A DNA stretch of 64,000 nucleotides, taken from Firm-04 sp045628085 (lineage in GTDB: Bacteria; Bacillota; Clostridia; Oscillospirales; Ruminococcaceae). A program made the translations under genes and the position numbers. The notes beneath the pieces are model-generated. The model worked only from the letters and a program-made list of their open reading frames with translations, had not been told where the DNA came from and searched no databases. Location: assembly GCA_045628085.1 (NCBI GenBank), contig JAZQOZ010000106.1, positions 24,540 through 88,539 of the forward strand, read 5' to 3'. Below, one piece after another: positions 16,420 to 25,160 of this stretch (positions within the stretch are counted from its first letter, which is position 1; every line of letters starts with the position of its first letter).

Positions 16420-17761
16420 GAGAATCCTCCTTTCCGGCTTTTTCGGCTGCCTTATTCTCTTTCAGCATCCGGATGAACTGCTTCGGTTTCGGGAAACCGC
16501 CGCGATACAGCAGCATCATCTTATAAACCGTTCCGGCTATGCGAATGAGGAACACAGCCGTCACCGCCTGAATCACAAGTCCGAGGATCAGAAGCGGCAT
16601 ACCGATCTTTCCGCAGATGTAATTCGGCAATGCATTGAACACTGAGGTAAACGGAAAGAGCGAGAAAAAGATGTTGGCAGCATCGCTTTCAAATATCGGT
16701 GCAAAGGTGCTGCAAATAAAAGAAATAACCAGCGTCATAACAACGACAAGACTTGCCTGCTGTGTATCCTCCATTTTTGAACAGCATGAACCGACAATGC
16801 CGCTCAATGCCGAATAGATCGCATAAACAAGCAGGATGCTGATGACCAGCAGTACGATCGTTCCGGCATTCAGATGGATCGAGGAAAGATCAAAATGCAG
16901 CAGATCATTTGCCATATCCGTGATCGTTGACAGATCGGTGATCTGCTTTGTAATAAAAATGGATATCACAACGCCCAGTGCTGCCAATGCCAGACCGCCG
17001 AAGATATAGGTCGTAACAGCAAGGAGCTTTCCGACCAGCAGCGCTGTCGGAGAAACGCTGACCATCAGCATTTCCACCAGTTTCGAGGTTTTTTCCTCCA
17101 TACAGAGCTGGAAAATATAGCCCATCGAAAGCGCACAGAGCATGAACACGAAGTAATTATATGCCAAGCTCGTCATAGCGTGCGTACCCGCATTGGTTTC
17201 CTCCTCACCGCGCAGGAAATCGCTGATCTTTGAGACCTGTGAGACTGCTTCGGAATGGATCACAGCCTCCTGCGCCTCCGTAATGGAAAGTACATTCAGC
17301 AGAGAGGAATGCAGAACATCTTCAAGCACACTGTTCAGCGCTGCCGCATCTGCATGGGTAACATCGAAGTCTCTGCCGTAGCGTGTGCTGATCATGAAGT
17401 AGCCTGCCTCGGCATTCTGTGTGATCACGGCAGCCGCAGCATCCCGTTCCTCTGCCAGATGCTGATTCAGTGCGGCATCATCTTCGTCCGTTTCCTGATA
17501 ATTCAGGTCAGCAAAGCGCACATCTTCAAAAAGTGCAGCCGTATCAAGCGGCACCTCGATCTCATTTCTCAGATAGAGCGTATGGATACCGGTTTCGGTG
17601 CTTTCCTTTTTCTCGCCGGAGAACACTGCCGCTATCGGCAGTGCCGCAACGGCGACCACGAACAGTATCGCCAGAAAAATGATGACGGAGCGCGTTTTGT
17701 AATGCTGCTGCACCGTGTAGCGATATACGTTCCCTGCACCGCGCAGATTACTGTTCTTCAT
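16409..17761 (-). CDS. ABC-2 type transporter permease (NatB/YhaP-like), first subunit
   Basis: A 450-residue homologue of the following permease with the same architecture. It has an N-terminal segment (about 27-50), an external domain, and a C-terminal membrane block containing YIFQLCMEEKTSKLVEMLMV and SVSPTALLVGKLLAVTTYIF. The two proteins share this EEKTSKL..EM.....PTAL..GKL pattern, so they are a duplicated pair, probably forming a heterodimer with the ATPase encoded upstream. It overlaps the ATPase gene by 14 bp and the second permease by 11 bp. Confidence 0.85.
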   Translation of the reverse strand: MKNSNLRGAGNVYRYTVQQHYKTRSVIIFLAILFVVAVAALPIAAVFSGEKKESTETGIHTLYLRNEIEVPLDTAALFEDVRFADLNYQETDEDDAALNQHLAEERDAAAAVITQNAEAGYFMISTRYGRDFDVTHADAAALNSVLEDVLHSSLLNVLSITEAQEAVIHSEAVSQVSKISDFLRGEEETNAGTHAMTSLAYNYFVFMLCALSMGYIFQLCMEEKTSKLVEMLMVSVSPTALLVGKLLAVTTYIFGGLALAALGVVISIFITKQITDLSTITDMANDLLHFDLSSIHLNAGTIVLLVISILLVYAIYSALSGIVGSCCSKMEDTQQASLVVVMTLVISFICSTFAPIFESDAANIFFSLFPFTSVFNALPNYICGKIGMPLLILGLVIQAVTAVFLIRIAGTVYKMMLLYRGGFPKPKQFIRMLKENKAAEKAGKEDSHAV

Positions 17762-18686
17762 GCGTCTCGCCCACCTTTTCTACAAAAATCTCATGCAGGC
17801 TCGGTTCACGAAGTTCAAAGGCGATCAGCGTAATGCCATTTGCAACAAGCTCTTTCAGCAGTGCATTCGCCTGTGCTTCTCCGCTGACTCTGCACTGATA
17901 GGAAAATCCGACGCTCGACAGCACGGTAATGCATGCCGCCTCGATCATCGGGCGAAGCTCCTGCTCTGCCTTGACAAAAAGATTGATTCTTCCGTAGCCT
18001 TTTTTAATGTCGGCAAGATTTCCCTGCAAAACGGTCCTGCTGCGGTCAAGGATCGTCAGATCCGTGCAGAATTCCTCGATCGTTGCCATCTGGTGACTGG
18101 ACATGATGAGATATTTTCCCTTACTGATCTCCTCGCGGATAATGCTCTTGAACAGATCGGTATTGACCGGATCAAGACCGGAAAGCGGTTCATCTAGGAT
18201 CAGCAGCTCCGGATCGCTCAGCAATGCCAGCATAAACTGGATCTTCTGCTGATTGCCCTTTGAGAGCTGATCTGCCTTTTTCGGCTTGACCGGCCGTCTG
18301 CCTTCCTGCGGCGGATAGAGATATTCCGTCGCTTCCAGACGGTCAGCCCAGTAATTGATGCGTTTTTTTGCTTCGGCACGCGGAACGCCGCGCAGGGATG
18401 CAAAATACAGGAGCTGATCCATCAGCGTATTCTTCGGATAAAGTCCGCGCTCCTCTGCAAGATAGCCGACATTGCAGGTTCGCAGTGTCAGCGGGCCGCC
18501 GTTCCACTGCACGGAGCCGCCGTCCTTTACCAGCATATTCAATATCATACGGATAGAAGTCGTCTTGCCTGCACCGTTCGTACCGAGCAGCGCGTAAACA
18601 CCCGGCTCTTTCATTTCAAAGCTGAGATGATCGACAACGACTTTTTCGCCGTACTTCTTATATAGTTCTGTAACCTGAAAGCCCAT
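17748..18686 (-). CDS. ABC transporter ATP-binding protein (NatA-like)
   Basis: A 312-residue cytoplasmic ATPase driving the two ABC-2 permeases. Visible are Walker A LLGTNGAGKTTS (about 33-44), the signature LSKGNQQKIQFMLAL, Walker B LLILDEPLSGLDP and the switch His in IMSSHQM. The C-terminal 80 residues form the extra domain typical of the NatA/DrrA type (ending in FELREPSLHEIFVEKVGE). AAAGGA lies 10 nt before the ATG. It is first in a three-gene overlapping operon. No regulator gene is adjacent. Confidence 0.92.
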   Translation of the reverse strand: MGFQVTELYKKYGEKVVVDHLSFEMKEPGVYALLGTNGAGKTTSIRMILNMLVKDGGSVQWNGGPLTLRTCNVGYLAEERGLYPKNTLMDQLLYFASLRGVPRAEAKKRINYWADRLEATEYLYPPQEGRRPVKPKKADQLSKGNQQKIQFMLALLSDPELLILDEPLSGLDPVNTDLFKSIIREEISKGKYLIMSSHQMATIEEFCTDLTILDRSRTVLQGNLADIKKGYGRINLFVKAEQELRPMIEAACITVLSSVGFSYQCRVSGEAQANALLKELVANGITLIAFELREPSLHEIFVEKVGETHEEQ

Positions 18687-18918
18687 AGTCGCCTGTTCCT
18701 TTCTGAATATATGTAATTATTGCGATCCATTCGACAGAATCATACACATGACACTGCTATTTTATCATATTAAGCCGAAAAAAGAAAGAGCAATAAAAAC
18801 GATTTATATATTTCATCAAGGAATCAGAATCCGCCTCTTTTCTTTTTAGTAATCATCCACGATTTCAGGAATCCGAGCATGAAAATTTGTGCAAAAGCGG
18901 TAATTTTCTCCGATTCAC

Positions 18919-18947
18919 TTGACTGCCTGCCGTTTTTATGGGATAAT
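18919..18947 (+). promoter_or_regulatory. Sigma-A promoter for the gene at 19014
   Basis: TTGACT and GATAAT are 17 nt apart. The rest of the 327-bp divergent gap (18687-18918) is AT-rich and should hold the promoter of the ABC operon. A single TGTCGAA (minus strand, 18730-18736) is present, but one such heptamer is not enough to call a Spo0A site. Confidence 0.65.
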
Positions 18948-19013
18948 AGTATGCGGCTGCCGGAAACGGCAGAACCGTGATATGACTATTAAGAAAAACG
19001 GAGGCCGCACACA

Positions 19014-19571
19014 ATGATCTCTTCCATGATGTTCCCCGTTCTGTTTGCTTCAGGCGGTGCAGAGGCGCTTGCTGAAAAAATGACTGAACTGCTCGGCGGT
19101 CTGCCGCCGATCCTGATTCCTTTTATCATCTCCATGATCCCGATTCTGGAGCTGCGCGGCGGTCTGATCGCTGCATCTATCTTAGGGATCCCGATGTGGC
19201 AGGCGATCGGTGTCTGCATCCTCGGAAATATTCTCCCGATCCCGTTTATTCTGCTGTTCATCGAAAAGATACTCGACTGGATGGAAGGCTGCAAGATCGG
19301 CTGGATGCGCAAGCTCGCAACATGGCTGAAAGAACGCGGCACAGGCAAAAAGGCAGAAAAAATACGCAAAGTCGAATTTGTCGGACTGCTGCTGTTTGTC
19401 GGCATTCCGCTGCCGGGTACCGGCGCATGGACAGGTTCTCTGATCGCATCGCTCCTGCACGTAAAGCGCAAAAAATCCGTTCCGGCAATTTTCCTCGGAC
19501 TTATCCTCGCTACGATCATTATGACGATCATCTCCTACGGCGGACTTCAGGCAATTATCAACCTTTTCTGA
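19014..19571 (+). CDS. Small multidrug-export-like membrane protein (PF06695 type)
   Basis: A 185-residue integral membrane protein resembling the family named 'putative small multi-drug export protein' (COG2426). It has four or five hydrophobic segments: ILIPFIISMIPILELRGGLI, QAIGVCILGNILPIPFILLF, FVGLLLFVGIPLPGTGAWTG and a C-terminal IFLGLILATIIMTIISYGGL. The paired motifs PILELRGG and PLPGTGAW are hallmarks of the family. A charged loop (about 90-125) lies between the halves. Transport has been inferred for the family by name more than by experiment. It is monocistronic, with its own promoter and terminator. Confidence 0.82.
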   Translation: MISSMMFPVLFASGGAEALAEKMTELLGGLPPILIPFIISMIPILELRGGLIAASILGIPMWQAIGVCILGNILPIPFILLFIEKILDWMEGCKIGWMRKLATWLKERGTGKKAEKIRKVEFVGLLLFVGIPLPGTGAWTGSLIASLLHVKRKKSVPAIFLGLILATIIMTIISYGGLQAIINLF

Positions 19572-19578
19572 ATTTGTA

Positions 19579-19615
19579 AACAATCGGCATTGCTTTGCAG
19601 GCAGTGCCGGTTGTT
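19579..19615 (+). terminator. Intrinsic terminator of the gene at 19014
   Basis: Arms of about 15 bases (AACAATCGGCATTGC with GCAGTGCCGGTTGTT, including G:U pairs) are followed by TTCAT, just after the stop codon. Confidence 0.65.
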
Positions 19616-19760
19616 TTCATCTTGCACATTCAGCGGTGCGTTTTTCGACGCTGATTTGTATATCCATACAAAAATCACCAGAAGCCCGGCGAAATAAAGG
19701 ATTTTTCACCCCCGATGCGGTATATAATAATCAGATGAATCTGCAAAGGGGGCTTGCCGA

Positions 19761-20753
19761 ATGACCGTCCGCGAACAGACCGAATCCTTTGAAAAAATAA
19801 CGCTTTGCGAAAGTGCCTGCCATGCCGATGCTGCCGTGCGTGATGTGCCGGAGCCGCTTTGTCCGCTGCGCACCGAATTTCAGCGTGACAGAGACCGTAT
19901 TCTGCACTGCACCGCATTCCGGCGGCTCAAGCGCAAAACGCAGGTCTTTCTTTCTCCGATCGGAGATCATTACCGCACACGGCTGACACATACGCTGGAA
20001 GTCGCGCAGATCGCGCGGACTATGGCACGGGCACTGCGCATGAATGAAGACCTGACCGAAGCGATCGCACTCGGCCACGATCTCGGACATTCGCCGTTCG
20101 GTCATGCCGGTGAAGCAGCTCTCAATGCGATCACACCCGGCGGCTACAAGCACTATGAACAAAGCGTCCGCGTGGTGGAATACATCGAAAAAAGCGGAAA
20201 AGGACTGAATCTCACCAAGCAGGTGCGGGACGGCATCCTCTGCCATACCAATATGACCGCGCAGACCGCCGAGGGCAACCTTGTGCGCCTTGCAGACCGC
20301 ATTGCCTATATCAATCACGATATTGACGATGCCATTCGCGGCGGTATCCTCAGAGAAGATGATCTGCCGCGTGACTGTACCGAAATTCTCGGTCATTCCA
20401 AATCGCAGCGCATCACAACGATGATCACCTCTGTCATCGAACACGGCATCACGGAGATCGACATGATGCCGGCGATCCGGCAGGCACATGATGCACTGCA
20501 TTCATTCCTCTACCAGAATGTCTATTCCGGCTCTGCCGCAAAAACGGAAGATCATAAGGCACAGGAGCTGATCCGCAGACTCTATGCCTATTATCAGGAG
20601 CATCCGCAGGAAATGCCGGCTGAATATCAGGCGCTTGCGGAACGCTTTTCCGCTGAACGCGCCGTTTGTGACTATATTGCAGGCATGAGCGACGACTACG
20701 CGATCTATGATTACGAAAAACTCTTTATCCCGCGCTCGTGGGATGTCAAATAA
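19761..20753 (+). CDS. dgt: dGTPase-like HD-domain triphosphohydrolase
   Basis: Hydrolyses dNTPs, classically dGTP to deoxyguanosine and triphosphate. The 330 residues make it the short, type-2 form. HD motifs are present: RTRLTHTLEVAQIARTMARA, then ALGHDLGHSPFGHAGE with the metal-binding HD pair, and IAYINHDIDDAIRGG. The N-terminal SFEKITLCESACHADAAV precedes RDRILHCTAFRRLKRKTQVF, a conserved stretch. AAAGGGGG precedes the ATG. It heads a dgt-dnaG-rpoD-rpoD group, an order common in Clostridia. A TATAAT at 19723-19728 is a possible -10 element without a clear -35. Confidence 0.93.
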   Translation: MTVREQTESFEKITLCESACHADAAVRDVPEPLCPLRTEFQRDRDRILHCTAFRRLKRKTQVFLSPIGDHYRTRLTHTLEVAQIARTMARALRMNEDLTEAIALGHDLGHSPFGHAGEAALNAITPGGYKHYEQSVRVVEYIEKSGKGLNLTKQVRDGILCHTNMTAQTAEGNLVRLADRIAYINHDIDDAIRGGILREDDLPRDCTEILGHSKSQRITTMITSVIEHGITEIDMMPAIRQAHDALHSFLYQNVYSGSAAKTEDHKAQELIRRLYAYYQEHPQEMPAEYQALAERFSAERAVCDYIAGMSDDYAIYDYEKLFIPRSWDVK

Positions 20754-20830
20754 CGATCCGGATTGAGAATAAGCAGCACATTTCGGGGACTGCGCGGCTT
20801 CTCACTTCGCAAAAGGTGGTGAATACACGT

Positions 20831-22591
20831 ATGCTGCCGCAGGAATTTATCTATCAGCTCAAACAGGCAAACCCGATCGAACAGGTCATGGGCAGCTATG
20901 TGCAGCTCATCCGCGCAGGCTCTCTGCTGAAATGCCAATGCCCGTTTCATTCCGAGAAAACGCCTTCCTGCGTTGTTTATGCCGATACGCAGGATCAGCA
21001 TTTCTATTGTTTCGGCTGTCATGCCGGCGGTGATGTGATCTCCTTTATCCGGCAGATCGAGGGCATCAGCTACATGGATGCCGTCCGGATGCTCGCGGAG
21101 CGTGCAGGCATTGCCGTTCCGTCACAGGGCAGCGACCGCAGAGAGGAAAATCAGCGGATGCGCCTTCTGGAACTGAACCGCGCCGCTGCCAACTACTATT
21201 TTAAGCAGCTGACAGGCAGTGACAAGCGCGGACTTGCCTATCTCAAAGACCGCGCACTTCGTCCCGATATCATCAAAAAATACGGGCTGGGATTTGCCGG
21301 TGAACAATGGGACGGGCTTTTGAATGCCATGCATCAGCTTGGATTTACCGATGAGGAACTGCTTGCTGCGAATCTATGCAGCCGTTCTGCAAAATCCGGC
21401 AATCTCTATGACCGTTTCCGGAGCAGAGTGATGTTCCCGATCATTGATCTGCGCGGCAATGTTATTGCATTCGGCGGCAGAACCATTGAAAAAGGCGGCG
21501 AGCCCAAGTATCTCAATTCATCCGATACACCCGTATTCAAAAAGGGACGCAATCTCTTTTCGATGAATTTTGCAAAGAGATCACAGTCCAAGCGTCTGAT
21601 CCTTGCGGAAGGCTATATGGATGTTATTGCGGTGCATCAGGCAGGCTTTGAAAATGTCGTTGCCTCTCTCGGCACGGCACTGACACCCGATCAGTGCAGA
21701 CTGATGCGGCAGTATGCCGATGAAGTCGTGATCTCCTACGACAGCGATGCCGCAGGTCAGAATGCGACCGTCAAGGCGGTCAATCTGCTGCGTGCTGTCG
21801 GTCTGCGTCCGCGCATCCTGCGGATGCACGATGCCAAGGATCCCGATGAATATATCAAAAAATTCGGTGCAGCATATTTCCGGAAGCTGCTCGAAGATGC
21901 TGACGATGCCATGACCTATGAGCTGAACCGCTGCCGTGACGGAACAGATCCCGCCAGTGAGGACGGTACGATCACCGCACTGCATAAAGCAGTCAATATC
22001 CTTGCCGGTATCGAGAATGAACTCGACCGCAATGTTTATCTTTCGCGTGTCGCAAAGGATTACGACGTTGCGCCGGAACTGCTGCGTTCACAGGTCGAGC
22101 GTGAATTTCGCAAACGCCGTGCCGGTGCGAAAAAACAGAACTGGCAAAATAAAAAAATGGCACCGCGGCTGCGCGATCCGGTCAATCCGGATGCATCACA
22201 GCATCACGCAGAAGCAAAAGCCGAAGAACAGATCCTCTGTTACCTGTTCCGGCAGCCTGATGCGCTGGAATCCGTTCTGGCAAGAATCAAACCGGAAGAA
22301 TTTGTAACTGCATTTCACCGGAAAATATATGAAAAGCTCGCGGAAATGCTGCCGCAGGGCTATGATTTTTCTCTCTCACTCTTTTCCGGAGAAGATTTTA
22401 CGCCGGATGAATTCGGCAGGATCACCGGCATTATGGCACAGAATGAAATACTGGACAATATCAGTCCGAGATCAGTTGAGGACTGCATCACCCTGCTGAA
22501 GCAAAAGCCGATGCGGGATGTCGATGTGGCAGCCCTCAGCGATGCCGATGCATCTGCGTTTTTTGCGCAGATACGGCAGAATAAACGTTAA
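20831..22591 (+). CDS. dnaG: DNA primase DnaG
   Basis: Makes RNA primers for replication. Of 586 residues, the N-terminal zinc-binding CHC2 domain has CQCPFHSEKTPSC and FYCFGCHAGGD. The catalytic core has the TOPRIM motifs LILAEGYMDVIAVHQ and ISYDSDAAGQNATVKA, with FGGRTIE before them, and the C-terminal helicase-binding domain is at about 450-586. The ATG at 20831 (MLPQEFIYQLKQANPIEQVM) is chosen because AAAGGTGGTGA precedes it. The open frame upstream overlaps the end of dgt and lacks the family sequence. It lies 77 nt after dgt and 61 nt before the first sigma gene. Confidence 0.96.
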   Translation: MLPQEFIYQLKQANPIEQVMGSYVQLIRAGSLLKCQCPFHSEKTPSCVVYADTQDQHFYCFGCHAGGDVISFIRQIEGISYMDAVRMLAERAGIAVPSQGSDRREENQRMRLLELNRAAANYYFKQLTGSDKRGLAYLKDRALRPDIIKKYGLGFAGEQWDGLLNAMHQLGFTDEELLAANLCSRSAKSGNLYDRFRSRVMFPIIDLRGNVIAFGGRTIEKGGEPKYLNSSDTPVFKKGRNLFSMNFAKRSQSKRLILAEGYMDVIAVHQAGFENVVASLGTALTPDQCRLMRQYADEVVISYDSDAAGQNATVKAVNLLRAVGLRPRILRMHDAKDPDEYIKKFGAAYFRKLLEDADDAMTYELNRCRDGTDPASEDGTITALHKAVNILAGIENELDRNVYLSRVAKDYDVAPELLRSQVEREFRKRRAGAKKQNWQNKKMAPRLRDPVNPDASQHHAEAKAEEQILCYLFRQPDALESVLARIKPEEFVTAFHRKIYEKLAEMLPQGYDFSLSLFSGEDFTPDEFGRITGIMAQNEILDNISPRSVEDCITLLKQKPMRDVDVAALSDADASAFFAQIRQNKR

Positions 22592-22652
22592 ATTGCGCGA
22601 TACCGCGTTTAGCTTTACAGAACGGCGCAATGCGCCAAGGAGGAATCGGAAA

Positions 22653-23705
22653 ATGGCAGACGAAGAAAAGCGGCTGAATCAACTGCTTGAAAAAGCAAAG
22701 GCAACCGGCAGGATCACGATTGCTGAGGTACAGGAAGCATCCGAAACGCTCTCTCTTGAGCCGGATGTCATTATGGAACGCTGTTCGGCGCTCCAGATCG
22801 AACTTGCAGATGAAGAGATCTGCATCGACGATATGGTTGATCCGGCTGTCACAATGGCAAATGATGAGATCTCTAACGACGACTCTGTGAAGATCTATCT
22901 CAAGGAGATCGGAAGAGTACCGCTGCTGACAACGGATGAGGAAACAGAGCTCGCACGCCGCCTCGCAGACAATCCCCATGACGAAGGTGCAAGACAGCGT
23001 CTTGCAGAGGCAAATCTCCGTCTGGTCGTCAGTATTGCAAAGAAATATGTCGGCAGAGGAATGCAGTTCCTCGATCTGATCCAGGAAGGCAATATGGGAC
23101 TGCTGAAAGCAGTCGATAAATTCGATTATACCAAGGGATTCAAATTCTCCACATACGCAACATGGTGGATTCGTCAGGCGATCACCAGAGCGCTTGCCGA
23201 TCAGGCACGTACCATCCGTATTCCGGTCCACATGGTCGAAAGCATCACAAAGGTGAAAAAGGTTTCGAGCCAGATTCTCCACGAAACCGGACAGGAGGCA
23301 AGTCCGGAGGAGATCGCGCGCAGACTGGATATGCCTGTTGAAAAGGTACTGGAGATCATGCGCATCGCACAGGATCCCGTTTCCCTCGAAACACCGGTCG
23401 GTGAGGAGGAGGACAGCCATCTCGGCGATTTCATTCCGGACGATCAGGCTCCCTCTCCGGATGAAGCGGCATCCAATGCCATGCTGAAGGAACAGCTCAA
23501 TGAAGTGCTTTCAACACTGACAGACCGCGAAGCCAAGGTCATGCGGATGCGTTACGGTCTGGAAAACGGCAGACAGCAGACGCTCGAAGATGTCGGCAAG
23601 GCACTCGGCGTTACCCGTGAGCGTATCCGTCAGATCGAAGCCAAGGCACTGCGCAAGCTCAAGCATTACAGCCGCAGCAAAAAGTTGCAGGGCTATATTG
23701 ACTGA
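22653..23705 (+). CDS. RpoD-type sigma factor, first tandem copy
   Basis: A primary-type sigma-70 factor of 350 residues. After a divergent N-terminal domain (1-80) come region 1.2 (DSVKIYLKEIGRVPLLT), region 2 (NLRLVVSIAKKYVGRGMQFL, YATWWIRQAITRALADQART), region 3 and region 4.2 with helix-turn-helix VTRERIRQIEAKALRKL. The C-terminus reads HYSRSKKLQGYID, where the second copy and typical SigA proteins have HPSRSK. AGGAGG precedes the ATG. The next sigma gene follows after 52 nt. The two copies are almost identical at base level through region 2, which suggests a tandem duplication or gene conversion. Which one is the vegetative factor is discussed as a finding. Confidence 0.9.
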   Translation: MADEEKRLNQLLEKAKATGRITIAEVQEASETLSLEPDVIMERCSALQIELADEEICIDDMVDPAVTMANDEISNDDSVKIYLKEIGRVPLLTTDEETELARRLADNPHDEGARQRLAEANLRLVVSIAKKYVGRGMQFLDLIQEGNMGLLKAVDKFDYTKGFKFSTYATWWIRQAITRALADQARTIRIPVHMVESITKVKKVSSQILHETGQEASPEEIARRLDMPVEKVLEIMRIAQDPVSLETPVGEEEDSHLGDFIPDDQAPSPDEAASNAMLKEQLNEVLSTLTDREAKVMRMRYGLENGRQQTLEDVGKALGVTRERIRQIEAKALRKLKHYSRSKKLQGYID

Positions 23706-23757
23706 GCAGAAAAGAACGTTCAGAATTTCAGAATGTATTTTGGGAGGAATGGAAAAA

Positions 23758-24846
23758 ATGGCTACACCTGAGCAGCAGCAAAAAGTTGAACAGCTCCTCG
23801 AACGTGTGAAAATGGCCGGAAAGCTCCTCCAGAATGAGCTGGATGCGGCGTTTTCCGAACTGGATTTTTCCGATGAGGAGATCAGTTTATTCTATGAACA
23901 GTGTAATCTGCTGAATCTGGATTTTGCGGATGACGACCTTATGGACAGCGACGATATCGAAAACAGACTGGATGAAGAGGACGCACTCTCTCTGGAAAGC
24001 GGCGGCTCATCCCCCGATGATCCGGTCAAGATCTATCTTAAAGAGATCGGCAGGATCCCGCTTCTGACACCGGAGGAGGAAACGGAGCTTGCACGCCGCC
24101 TGGCGGACAATCCCAATGACAGCGCGGCAAAAACCCGTCTTTCCGAAGCAAATCTCCGTCTGGTCGTCAGCATTGCAAAGAAATATGTCGGCAGAGGAAT
24201 GCAGTTCCTTGATTTGATTCAGGAAGGCAATATGGGCCTGCTGAAAGCAGTCGATAAATTTGATTATACCAAAGGCTTCAAATTCTCCACATACGCGACA
24301 TGGTGGATCCGGCAGTCCATCACCCGTGCGATCGCGGATCAGGCGCGGACGATCCGCATTCCGGTTCACATGGTCGAAACGATCACCCGTGTCAGAAAAG
24401 CATCCAGCCAGCTTCTGCATATCAACGGAAAAGATCCTTCTGAACAGGAGATCGCTGATTATCTGAATATGCCGCTGGATAAGGTACGCGAGGTCATGCG
24501 CATCGCACAGGAGCCTGTTTCTCTGGAAACGCCGATCGGCGAGGAAGAAGACAGCCATCTCGGCGACTTTATCCCCGATAATCATGCGCAGTCACCGAAT
24601 GATGCCGCGAATAATACGATGCTGAAAGAGCAGCTCAATGAGGTGCTTTCTACATTGACGCCGCGTGAAGCGGATGTACTCCGGATGCGGTACGGTCTGA
24701 ACAACGAGCCGCCGAAAACACTGGAAGATGTCGGAAAAGCGTTCAATGTCACACGGGAACGTATCCGCCAGATCGAGGCAAAGGCACTGCGCAAGCTGCG
24801 GCATCCGAGCCGGAGCAAAAAAGTCCGCGATTATCTCGAACATTAA
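23758..24846 (+). CDS. rpoD: RNA polymerase primary sigma factor, second tandem copy
   Basis: A sigma-70 factor of 362 residues. Its regions 1.2 to 4.2 match the vegetative type: DPVKIYLKEIGRIPLLTPEE, NLRLVVSIAKKYVGRGMQFL, the -10-reading helix TWWIRQSITRAIADQARTIR and the -35-reading helix VTRERIRQIEAKALRKLRHP, ending SRSKKVRDYLEH. The final residues HPSRSK are those usual in SigA, so this copy is the better candidate for the housekeeping factor. The ATG at 23758 is used because GGGAGG lies 10 nt upstream. An ATG three codons earlier is too close. The numerous TTGACA-17-TATAAT promoters in this window fit such a factor. Confidence 0.92.
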   Translation: MATPEQQQKVEQLLERVKMAGKLLQNELDAAFSELDFSDEEISLFYEQCNLLNLDFADDDLMDSDDIENRLDEEDALSLESGGSSPDDPVKIYLKEIGRIPLLTPEEETELARRLADNPNDSAAKTRLSEANLRLVVSIAKKYVGRGMQFLDLIQEGNMGLLKAVDKFDYTKGFKFSTYATWWIRQSITRAIADQARTIRIPVHMVETITRVRKASSQLLHINGKDPSEQEIADYLNMPLDKVREVMRIAQEPVSLETPIGEEEDSHLGDFIPDNHAQSPNDAANNTMLKEQLNEVLSTLTPREADVLRMRYGLNNEPPKTLEDVGKAFNVTRERIRQIEAKALRKLRHPSRSKKVRDYLEH

Positions 24847-24850
24847 TAAA

Positions 24851-24884
24851 ACGGCAGCAGATGCACCAAACATCTGCTGCCGTT
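24851..24884. repeat. Terminator hairpin, left copy of a 34-bp direct repeat
   Basis: An inverted repeat of 13-base arms (ACGGCAGCAGATG, CATCTGCTGCCGT) with a 7-nt loop, right after rpoD. On its left is an A-run (a U-tract for the convergent pectate lyase gene), but no T-run follows on its right. It is repeated at 25101-25134 with one mismatch. Confidence 0.85.
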
Positions 24885-25100
24885 AGCTTATCGATAAAGT
24901 TCAAATATTGCGAATCACTTTGTGATTCGCTTAGGGGTGCCCTCTATCGCAGGGCCCCCCTCTCGGAGCTCCTAAAGTATAGGGGATATTTCGCTGTCTG
25001 CGGACAGCGACCAAAGGCGCTGCCTTTGGAAACCGCGAACTTTTGAAAAAGTTCGATCAAAACTTTTATTATGGCGTTCCCATTCATTTTTGACTGACTG
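24885..25100 (+). mobile_element. Non-coding structured repeat element, copy 1 (MITE-like)
   Basis: A 216-bp intergenic element with no open frame of note, bracketed by 34-bp direct repeats of a terminator hairpin. It starts AGCTTATCGATAAAGTTC and ends TTTTTGACTGACTG, an imperfect terminal inverted pair. Inside is a chain of hairpins: 24910-24930, 24934-24960, 24991-25010 (loop TGCG), 25011-25029 and 25036-25055, then the tail ATCAAAACTTTTATT. Copies at 58427-58658 and 63825-64000 keep the last three stems, the TGCG loop and the tail, while the stem bases change in pairs. I do not recognise a named family. Being small, without a gene and having inverted ends, it is MITE-like. A structured RNA role is the alternative. 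Confidence 0.75.
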
Positions 25101-25134
25101 ACGGCAGCAGATGCACCTAACATCTGCTGCCGTT
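25101..25134. repeat. Terminator hairpin, right copy of a 34-bp direct repeat
   Basis: The same 13-base arms as at 24851-24884, with one change in the loop (T for A). Here a T-rich tract (TTGTTTTAT) follows on the right, so this copy retains the U-tract for rpoD, whereas the left copy retains the A-run used by the pectate lyase gene. Confidence 0.85.
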
Positions 25135-25160
25135 TGTTTTATATCCGTTATTGAGTGGAT

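Noticed and set aside
18730..18736. TGTCGAA upstream of the ABC operon, and similar single heptamers in the repeat-element ends
   Set aside because: Several chance matches are expected in 64 kb on two strands, so they are not called Spo0A sites.
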